This document shows, piece after piece, positions 56,315 through 64,000 of a stretch of 64,000 nucleotides of DNA. Source of the DNA: Hygrocybe punicea (taxonomy: Eukaryota > Basidiomycota > Agaricomycetes > Agaricales > Hygrophoraceae). The DNA lies in the NCBI GenBank assembly GCA_963556145.1, contig OY744472.1, positions 1,922,001-1,986,000 on the forward strand, given 5' to 3'. The notes under the pieces were generated by a model, which worked only from the letters and a program-made list of their open reading frames with translations, was not told the DNA's origin and ran no database searches. The first letter of the stretch is position 1. Each line of letters begins with the position of its first letter. The position numbers were made by a program, and so were the translations under genes.

Positions 56315-59300
56315 TCAATCTTCATATTCTAGAATTGCATCACGTGCATGACGCAAATTGGAAAGAGGTTCCCAAGTATTTTCATCGGCGGAGTAGCCTT
56401 TCCATTTCACGAGGTATTCCTTCTTGTGGCGGCGATAACGATGATCGATGACAGTTTCAACTTCATATTCCTTGTGTTCGTCAATGATATCGGGAGGAGG
56501 ACGTAAGTTGTCATCTGTCACAGGAGGATGTAACTGTTCGTCAACAATAGCCGGTTGCAGTAGGGAAACGTGAAAGACGGGGTGAACTTTCCAAGAACGT
56601 GGAAGTTGGAGTTTGTAGGCCACAGGGGAAATACGATCGATGATGGGGAAGGGTCCAGTGCGTCGAACATCTAGCTTTTTCGTCGGTTGTCCAGTGTTGA
56701 GGTTTCGTATGTCCAACCAAACAAGTTGTCCAATATCGAAGGTGATATGTTTACGTTTTCTATCAGCGAAGTGCTTCATGTCATCAGCGGTTCGTTGTAA
56801 AGAGAGACTTGCAGCGTATTGCGCATCGTGTAGGGTCATGAGAAAATCATCAGCGGAGGGATTGTTGGATTCCGGTTTGTCGATAGATAAGGGAGTTCAG
56901 GGATGGCGGCCATATTCTAAATAGAAAGGGGAAAAGCCGGTGGAAGAATGCAAGCGATTTTTATAGGAGAACTCAGCCTGTGATAACCATTTGGACCAAT
57001 CGGATTGCATGAAGTTAGTGTAGAGCTGGAGGTACTGTTCCAGTTCTTGATTAGTGCGTTCTGTTTGTCCATCAGTTTGAGGATGATAGGCAGTGGATAA
57101 AGCTGTATCAATTCCAAGAAGTTTGTTGAGTTCAGCAGTGAATTTTGCTGCGAATTGCGTTCCATGATCAGAAATGATCTTTTTAGGCCATCCGTGCAAT
57201 TTCCAGATGTGATCTCGAAAGAGTCATGCAGCACCTTCAGCGGAGAGCGCTGAAGTTGTAGGAATGAAATGAGCACGTTTCGTAAAGCGATCGACAATGA
57301 CAAAGATTGCATCGAATCCAAAGGAGAGTGGTAACTGCATTATAAAGTCCACAGTGATTTCTTCCCATGCTGTGGAAGCAGGAGGAAGAGGGTGTAATAG
57401 TCCTGTAGGGCGTGAACGTAGTATCTTAGTACGTTGACAATCAGGACAGGAGGCAATAAAATTAGAAACATCTCGATGAAGTGATTCCCAGACATAATCG
57501 CGAGAGATAAGGTTGCATGTCTTATCTACTCCAGGATGCCCAGCATGAGGTGGTGAATGAGCCGAACGAATAATCTTGGTGCGCAGAGAAACAACCTCGG
57601 GCACAACTATGCGTTCTCTAGCATCGTGGACCAATCCATCTATGAGGGACCATCGGGAAGAGGAATCAGAGATTTTAGAAGAGATGTAAGGTGGCAATGG
57701 GGATGGGAAGCGAAGTCGATTAAGGAATCTAGGAGAGGATAAATTAATGATCACATTGATGAAGTGAGATTCCGAAAGTAGAGCTCTATCCAAGTTGTCG
57801 GGACCTTCAGGGAAATAATCGGGGCGGCGAGATAAGCCATCAGCATGGTTACGTGTTCCAGGGATATGTTCTATACAGAAATCGAAGCGACTGAGAAATT
57901 CGGACCATCTAGCTTGGCGACGAGATAGGGAGCGGTTTGTCATAAAGTATTTGAGGGCTTGATTGTCGGATCTGATGACAATGGTATGATTAGCTCCTTC
58001 CAGTAGATGACGCCAGTGTGATAGCGATTTAATGATAGCCAGAAGTTCTTGATCGGGAGTTGAATAGTTTCATTCTGCAGGAGATAGTGAAGCGGAATAA
58101 TAACCAATAGGATGAAGCTTATTGTCATGTTTTTGCATAAGGACAGCACCAATTGCGAAGCCGGAGGAGTCGGTTTCAAGGATATAAGGAAGATCGAGTC
58201 AGGGAGCTTTAAGGATAGGTTTGGAAGTAATGGATTGTTTAAGGGAATCGAATACGAATTGACAGTTGGAAGTCCAAGCGAATTTATTATCTTTTCTTGT
58301 AAGATTGTGAAGAGGTCGAGCGATAGAAGAGAAATCTTTGATAAATCTGCGCCAAAAGTTCATGGTGCCAAGGAATGAATGAACATCTTGAACACATTTA
58401 GGAATGGGCCAATCAGAAATAGAATGTATCTTGGCAGGATTAATAGCGATTTTGCCATGAGAAATAATTTGACCAAGATATTTAACGGAGTCTTTTTCAA
58501 ATTGACATTTGACGGGTTTGCAAGAGAGATTATTCTTGTGCATGATGTCGAGTACGCGGCGAGTATTTGTTTCGAGTTCTTCATGGGTATCTCCGAGGAT
58601 AATGATGTCGTCCATGTAAATGAATACACATCCGGAGGTGAGAACGTCATGAAAGTAAATATTCATCATTCGTTGAAAGGTGGCGGGGGCATTGCAGAGT
58701 CCAAAGAACATAACGGTAGGTTCAAAGAGACCACAATTCGTGATAAAGGCAGCCTTCCATATGTCTTCTTCCTTAATCTGAATATTATTGTATCCCCAGC
58801 GAATATCTATAACGGTAAAATGTTTCGCTGTTTGGAATTTTGGTTGTTGGAGGATTTCGGAAAGAAGTGGGGGAGGATAACGATCGCGAATGGTGTGGGC
58901 ATTAAGATATCGATAATCCTGAATGGGACGGAGTCCAGGATCTGAACCTAGAGCGTTAATTTCTTCACCTTTGTTCACAAAGAAAAAGGGGGCAGCTTGG
59001 GGGGACTTCGAGGGGCGAATACGTCCTGTCGAAAGATTTTCGTCCAAGAATTTATCAAGTTCGACTTGCTCTCGAGGAGATAATGAATACAACTTGCCCT
59101 GTTGGGGTTTGAAGGAATCTTTAAGGTTGATGGCATGATCAAATTCGGAATGGGGAGGAAGTTGGTCGAAATGTTGTTTGAGAAAAACATTCGAATAATT
59201 CCAATACTTCTCCGGTATAAATGCCTTCATATCTTCTTCAACAGTAGTAGGATGAGAGGTATCTCTGAGGGAAATGCCGTTAATGGTTTGTAGAATTTGA

Positions 59301-59892
59301 TCTCGGGAAAAGGAAAAGTAATTAGAATCGGAGGCGAGATCGAGTGAAGCAATATATTCTTCATAAGAATCCGATTACAAGTCGATCCTGTTTTCATACA
59401 TCGAATCCACGGTCAGGGATGTCGAGGGAATTCTGGTTTGAAAGATTTCTCTATAACACCGGTGTATGGATTGTATTTTCGAATCCAAGGAAAGCCGAGA
59501 ATGACGTCGAAATCACCTAGCGAGGAAATTTCAAGTGTAAGGCGTTCATGGTAAGATGGTGGTGCGTAAAGAATGACGTCGCAGGATTTATCAATAGGTC
59601 CATCTCGGTTAGGCGTCCTATCGATATTACGTATGGGTATTGGTTCTTCCAAATACGAGAAGGAAAGGGAGTTGTTTTCCACGAAATGGTGGTTGATAAA
59701 ACAGCCAGAAGTGCCAGTATTGATTAAAATGTGAACAGGGAATCATTCTCCAGTATCAGTGGCTTCGAGCCATAGATTGACAATTAACGTTTCATCGGAA
59801 GAGCGCAAGGAACCAAGACAATGATAGAATTGTGAGTCGTTATGTTTACAAAGATCCAGGGTAGTCGAAGAATCTGAATCTGAAATATCTAA
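56315..59892 (-). pseudogene. Gypsy D Pol polyprotein (protease, RT, RNase H, integrase, chromodomain) with six nonsense codons
   Basis: Lies in a different frame from Gag. Protease region NTGTSGCFINHHFV (active-site Asp now Asn, Ala now Thr) near 59730 and DVILGFPWIRKYNP. RT: PIQDYRYLNAHTIRDRYPPPLL, FTVIDIRWGYNNI, FGLCNAPATFQRMMN, FIYMDDIIILG. RNase [35 protein letters not shown]. Integrase HHCC (H..PPHAGHPGVDKTC..CPDCQRTK) and DDE residues (VDFIMQLP; ISDHGTQFAAKF; NQELEQYLQ region). Chromodomain: YEVETVIDHRYRRHKKEYLVKWKGYSADENTWEP, TGA at 56315-56317. Internal TGA codons: after GE (59743 area), RHP (59411 area), LKAP, SPAE, EGAA and YGRHP. Each replaces CGA. Catalytic RT residues survive, but the copy cannot make full Pol without readthrough. 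Confidence 0.9.
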
Positions 59893-61178
59893 TATCCCTC
59901 ATGTACAAGTTTGTTAGAGAGGGCCATCTTTTCTGCAGAGCTCATGTTAGACACACCCGATGTGACATAAATATCGTCCTTGTCCTTTGCCAAAGAAGTT
60001 CCCGAAGTTCCTTGTTCTCCATCCCTTGTTACTGCGCGAATATTGTGAGGACGTTTGCCTCGACCACGAGAGGAGCGGTTGTTGTTGCGTGACGATGAAG
60101 CGGTGGTGGAGGAAGATGCACGAGTAGGACAATTATTAGCCCAATGTTCTTTTGAGCCACAAACAATACATTGTCCCGCAGCTTTCCTCTGTGCGGCAAT
60201 AACAGGGTCAACCGATTCCGATTTAATGCGTGTAGAAGTCGAAGATGAAGTGGTGGGATTATGGGTTTTCATAGCAGTAGAGGGAGAGGTGGAAGCTTTA
60301 GGAGTTTCCTTCTTTTTACCAGTAGACTTCGAGGAAGGAGAAATGGTTGCGAGATATTCGCGATATTGTCGATTGAATTGACTAGCGTATTGTTTCCATT
60401 CTCGAAGAGTGGTAGGCATAGTTGCAAGGGCGAATATTTTCGAAATGATCGCTTGATTTAATCCATCTTTAAAACATCCAATGAGGGCTTGATCGTTAAA
60501 GCCAGTGGGCATCTCGTATTCTTCAAAATGAACGATATATTCATTGACGGTAACCTTGCCTTGTTTAACTTCCTTTATCTTCAAGCGAGCCGTTGCTTCT
60601 CAATCGACATCTCCAAAGGCGGAACGAATATCCACTTCGAAATTTGCCCAAGTGTAGGCGGTGAAAGTGGGACTCTGAACCTTGTTTTCGGCCCAAGGTA
60701 GAGCACTACCAGACTTCATGTATGATAAACCCAAAAGAACCTTTTGTGAGTCTGTGTATGCTTGCGCATGAAGGAAGACACCGCATTGGTGAAGGAACTT
60801 TTCGACATTTTCGGGTTTTCCATCGAAGTCATCTGGTTTCGCGATTTTTACAGTAGGGGCAGCTGGAGGCGGAGGAGGAGGAGGAACAGCAGTGGCATGA
60901 AGAGCGGCAATTTCGGCATTGGCGGTTGCAAGGTCATGGTCGAGAGTATTGACGTGTTGGAGTAGTTGTTGAAGTTGTGCTTGGAGATCAGCCATAGGTG
61001 GTGGAGATAATGGAGAAGGAGGGGAAGGAGGTGAAGGTGGAGGTGGAGGTGGTTGTCTCTGAAAGGGTTGGAAGCGAGAAGTGGATGGAATAGGATTGGG
61101 AAAGCGAGGAGAAGAAGAGCCAAAGCCTGCAGACGTAGCAGCGGATTGGGATTGAGTGCGAGGAGGTATGTTGGGCAA
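59889..61178 (-). pseudogene. Gypsy D Gag with one nonsense codon
   Basis: ATG at 61178 (MPNIPPRTQSQS). Pro-rich N-terminus, coiled coil (LQAQLQQLLQHVNTLDHDLATANAEIAAL), retrotransposon Gag core (PDDFDGKPENVEKFLHQCGVFLHAQ..WANFEVDIRSAFGDVD), TGA in place of CGA, then EATARLKIKEVKQGKVTVNEYIVHFEEY and a CCHC knuckle (CIVCGSKEHWANNC). It ends LVHEGY, TAG, with Pol continuing in another frame, so -1 or +1 frameshifting would normally join them. Confidence 0.88.
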
Positions 61179-61203
61179 GCAGAAGTGAAGGAGACTTTAA
61201 ATC

Positions 61204-61603
61204 TGTAATGCGACAGAATAAGCTGAAGGTTTTACTTCACAAGACGGTTTTAGAGAAAAGGGCTTAGGTTCTGAAGGCAGTCAATCTTAGGATAAGAGGA
61301 AGCGATTGAGTAGCAAGTGATACAAAATTTAAAGTCTACAGTACAAGCTGAAAGTAGACTACTTATATAGTCCAAGGGAGTGGCTATGTTATGAGGAAAG
61401 GGATAGGGGCTATGCGCCATAGCATATGGTGATAAGGGATGAAACATGAATGAAAGGAGATAACATACAGCATTTGTCGTATCATACAACTAAGCGGAAG
61501 GAAATGGCAGCGCATATATGAAAGGAATGACTAATGATAGCGGAGGAGGAGAGAGAGAAGGAAAAAGAAAAAGTAAGCACGTCTTAAGTAAGAAATCATA
61601 ACA
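61204..61603 (-). repeat. Gypsy D 5' LTR
   Basis: 400 bp, direct repeat of 54724-55123 with one difference seen. Confidence 0.93.
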
Positions 61604-61889
61604 CTATAATTGTAACAAGATCGGTCACATCACACATAACTGTCCCAAAAAAGAAGATAACAACAAAAACTCGCACATTTCTCATTTTGCATCAAGAATT
61701 AATTATGCATTGGAGGATATAGCTTATTGAAGAAATTTGGTGGATAGATTCTGCTGTGTGGAATATTGGTGATTGATCTTTGTGATCACATATCAAGCAA
61801 CCTGTGTGGTGGGATGGGATTGCACTGTGTGCCCACACTAATATTGAATCTAAATTAGGCATCTTAGTGAGTGCCGAATTCAGGAGGAG

Positions 61890-62064
61890 TATTGGAATTA
61901 TGTGGAATCCGCCACTCAAGCGGAGAATTATGTAGACTTATCTGGACTAATTAGTAATATTGTTAGTAAGCATTTAGGAATATTCTAGCATATATTCCCT
62001 AGTATAAAAGGACTCTGTATGTACTCTGTTTATGGTCTTATGCCAATAACCATAGTTTCCAACA
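61890..62064 (+). repeat. Copia 3' LTR
   Basis: 175 bp; preceded by the purine tract AGGAGGAG. Confidence 0.88.
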
Positions 62065-62069
62065 TGGGT

Positions 62070-63213
62070 AACCTGTAGGTACACATGGCTGTATCTGTAC
62101 CTGCTAGTGAAATGCAGGGGTTTATCCTCCATGTATAATGGATTTAATTTGGTATTTTTATTACAAGATGAATCATTGGAAAAGTGCTGATGTTTTTACA
62201 TAGCAGGTAAATATATCATTGTGTTGCTTAGAGAAATGCCAGTCAGCCACAGGTCATCATTGTTCTATGACTCTTCCAAGTAATGACATTTTGAATGCCT
62301 AGTTTCTGAAGCAGCACAGGAGATCAAGCCTGTTCCAGTTAGTGAATTTTCCTGATATCAAAATGTGGCGATACCTCACCCCTTGTACAAGGTTGAGAAA
62401 ACCTTGTTCTCCAGGCTGTTTCAATACTGTGAAAACATCTCAATTGTGACTGATGGCTCATGGTGCATGAATGTTAGAGAAGTTGTAACTTGGCCATTTT
62501 GGTTCTGTTTCAGAAGGGCAGAAGACCACCTTCCGCCTATGAAGGTAATCATTTCATGTCTTCTGGCCCTGTTTTGTTGTGAATTGCTGTAGGTCTTGAG
62601 CAACCAGTATACCTGATAACCAATCAATGGTGGTTGGCTATGGAGAAGTTGGGCCTACTGGTCTGTACGGTTTGCCCATGCTTTCATTTGAACGCTTCTT
62701 TAGCACTTCTCATATGCCCTCTCAAGTTGTTGATCAATGTGGGATTCATGAAATCCACAGAACAATGTAGGATAGTATAGTCTCTTAATTCAACCATAGA
62801 ATGATAGAGGATGATGCTCATTCCAGAACCTAATTCTTGTAGCACCACCTTTTGGTTCATGATCATCCTCGTCCTCATTGCAAGCTGTCTCCAGCTTCCA
62901 CCACCTCTTCTTCAGCTGGGTGGCCAAGTGACCTCATTTGTACCTCTGGGTTTGTGGTCAGTGCGATAATGCCCAAGGTACTATTTGAGGGTATTTAATA
63001 TCAAAAATGGAGAAATGTTTGTCTTGTAAACTGTTTGTAATTTGGATACTGTAATGATGTTTTGCCACACCATCACAGGTGGAGATCAGGTTGAGACTCA
63101 CCACATCAAATCCAAAAAATGTGATGGCTGGTTGGGTGACCATCTTAAATGAAGGAATCAACATAGAACAAACACAGTAAGAACTAAACTCATCCTCATC
63201 AATTGTCTCATTG
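62070..63213. other. decayed or non-coding sequence right of the Copia element
   Basis: AT-rich with short frames only on both strands. No family motif, repeat boundary or splice-consistent gene could be supported. Confidence 0.45.
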
Positions 63214-63300
63214 ATACTACAAGTGAAGGCTGTGGCCGAGAGAGGATGAGTGAAGAGGGAGATAGGAGTAGAGACCTATGTACTAAGAGATGGTAAACAA
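63214..63300 (+). repeat. degenerate fragment of LTR-A
   Basis: TACTACAAGTGAAGGCTGT, a purine-rich GGAG stretch, CTATGTACTAAG and GGTAAACAAAGA occur in the same order and spacing as in the LTR-A interior at about 18047-18131. Surrounding LTR sequence is not recognisable. Confidence 0.5.
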
Positions 63301-64000
63301 AGAATAATGCTTTGGATATTTCCTGTGACCTCCTTGACAGCCTGTGGATGGACCGATACATAATGTCCCTCCTTATCTCTCAAGGATGAAGGACTCAACG
63401 AACTGAGGTCCCATGACAAAGTGAGAAGTGCATCTACAGCATTGTCTAGTAAGCTCTGGATGAATGTCACTATCGGAGCATGGTAAATATTGCCCATGGG
63501 AGAAATGGTGTCCTGCAAGATGTTGAGAGTTTGGTCCCATGCATCACATGATACCACAGGGTCTTCAGCATGATGCTCTGGTTCCCAGGCAATTCCAAAA
63601 TGGAGATAGAGATTGTAGTTGAGAGACCCTGTGAATGTGGGAGCGGCATCGGTGGTATGACAATCCCCTCGTCCAAACATGGCAAAGATATCTTCCTGCC
63701 AAACTTTGGGGGGCAGGTGGATCCAGAGTGGGAAAGCGAGCAGATACCCCAGAGACAGGCCCACTACTGATGACCTCACCTTCCTCCAGAGGGTTGGGAT
63801 AATTGAAGTCATCATTACCAAAGGGATCTTTGTCATCGACTTCAGCATTGGGGTTAAATGCAGCACAGATGTCCCATTCATGGTCAAAAGCATTATAATG
63901 CATGTGCTCTATCGGGGTATTTTCCCAGATGTCCTCCAATTATCTCCAATTGACTGGCATTCTGATGAGGAAGCCATCCACATCTTCCCAATGAAAGACC
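63280..64000 (-). pseudogene. partial, frameshifted gene of unknown function running off the right edge
   Basis: Minus-strand reading from the edge: HWEDVDGFLIRMPVNW, an in-frame TAA, then EDIWENTPIEHMHYNAFDHEWDICAAFNPNAEVDDKDP..FPTLDPPAP. A frameshift near 63705-63715 (C6A3 run) moves the frame to VWQEDIFAMFGRG..NYNLYLHFGIAWEPEHHAEDPVVSCDAWDQTLNILQ..SPMGNIYHAPIVTFIQSLL. This wording resembles hypothetical proteins common in agaricomycete repeat-rich regions, but I cannot name a function. The stop plus frameshift suggest a dead copy; the 5' part lies outside the window. Confidence 0.45.

Larger units (their letters stand above)
54724..61603 (-). mobile_element. Ty3/Gypsy chromovirus D, young but carrying nonsense mutations
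   Basis: 6880 bp with 400-bp LTRs (TGTAATGCGAC...AAATCATAACA) that differ at one base seen (GGCGGTC vs GGCAGTC, a CpG transition). Exact target duplication CTATA (54719-54723 and 61604-61608). Minus-strand order: Gag with CCHC knuckle, protease, RT with YMDD, RNase H, integrase, chromodomain, then two extra ORFs before the 3' LTR. Seven in-frame TGA codons interrupt Gag and Pol, each where CGA (Arg) is expected. Confidence 0.93.
54069..61730 (+). pseudogene. Copia Gag, disrupted inside its zinc knuckle by Gypsy D
   Basis: ATG 54069 gives MTTISGINHPHIPRLNGSNYYDWIFAVQMVLQ, a typical Copia Gag start, then KALADMYKKSSCANQMQLKCRFYRYEHPQGTPMQDYVNTI and LLISLPDDY-like text of the UBN2/gag-polypeptide fold. 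The frame runs to CCYM at 54724, where Gypsy D begins. After Gypsy D it resumes at 61609. Read across with one target copy, the knuckle is C-Y-N-C-N-K-I-G-H-I-T-H-N-C (CCHC), followed by PKKEDNNKN..INYALEDIAY and TGA at 61728-61730. Apart from the insertion there are no stops, so the Gag was intact when Gypsy D landed. Confidence 0.82.
53804..62064 (+). mobile_element. internally deleted Ty1/Copia element, split by Gypsy D
   Basis: LTRs 53804-53968 and 61890-62064 share TATTGGAATTATGTGG... and end TTTCAACA/TTCCAACA. TGGGT flanks both ends (53799-53803 and 62065-62069), an exact 5-bp duplication. Without Gypsy D the element is about 1.37 kb: LTR, primer site, Gag, polypurine tract (AGGAGGAG at 61882-61889), LTR. 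No protease, integrase or RT, so it needs a helper. The first LTR base pair is TA instead of the usual TG in both copies. Confidence 0.88.

Noticed and set aside
56315..61178. TGA read as arginine (codon reassignment) to explain Gypsy D stops
   Set aside because: Host genes in the window use TGA as a normal stop (for example G-alpha, helicase, ferritin-like copy 1), so CpG mutation is the simpler explanation.

Overview
This window looks like nuclear DNA from a filamentous basidiomycete, most likely an agaricomycete mushroom. The evidence is genes split by many 50-70 bp introns, a 26S proteasome ATPase, a large atypical G-protein alpha subunit, a secreted chitin deacetylase, tandem Rds1/ferritin-like secreted proteins, an SDE3/MOV10-type RNA helicase, a RepHel Helitron, chromodomain Ty3/Gypsy and Ty1/Copia elements. 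No prokaryotic features, rRNA or convincing tRNA genes were seen.

Layout. (1) 1-16.7 kb is a compact genic block: 3' end of an unidentified gene (+), RPT6 (-), NIPA-like Mg2+ transporter (+), Xaa-Pro aminopeptidase P (+), chitin deacetylase (-), two tandem ferritin-like genes (-), MOV10/SDE3-like helicase (-). (2) 16.8-49.4 kb is a deep nest of mobile DNA. A ~2.5 kb long-inverted-repeat (foldback) element C1 is split by LTR retrotransposon A (580-bp LTRs). LTR-A carries a minus-strand Gag and, on the opposite strand, an intron-containing coiled-coil/Zn-cluster gene. That passenger gene is broken by a 7.2 kb giant palindrome E with 34-bp minisatellite arrays and by a solo LTR of family B. Next come a decayed Helitron, a small gene broken by a 955-bp hAT-like element with an 8-bp target duplication, and a second foldback copy C2 split by a complete, very young, non-autonomous LTR-B element (1641-bp LTRs). 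(3) 49.9-52.4 kb holds an intact-looking atypical G-alpha gene. (4) 53.8-62.1 kb is a short, internally deleted Copia element whose Gag zinc knuckle is split by a 6.9 kb chromovirus (Gypsy D, 400-bp LTRs, 5-bp target duplication). (5) 62.1-64 kb is mostly decayed sequence with a relic of LTR-A and a frameshifted gene running off the right edge.

The most notable points are palindrome E (7-bp target duplication, no transposase); the antisense, intron-retaining passenger gene of LTR-A; AUGA stop/start overlap of two LTR-B ORFs and a possibly related accessory pair behind pol in Gypsy D; seven Arg-CGA to stop-TGA changes in Gypsy D despite near-identical LTRs; and a G-alpha lacking the switch II glutamine and the N-terminal lipidation signal.

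All exon structures were read by eye; coordinates of repeat boundaries were placed by matching copies and target duplications within the window. Protein names rest on remembered family motifs, not on searches.
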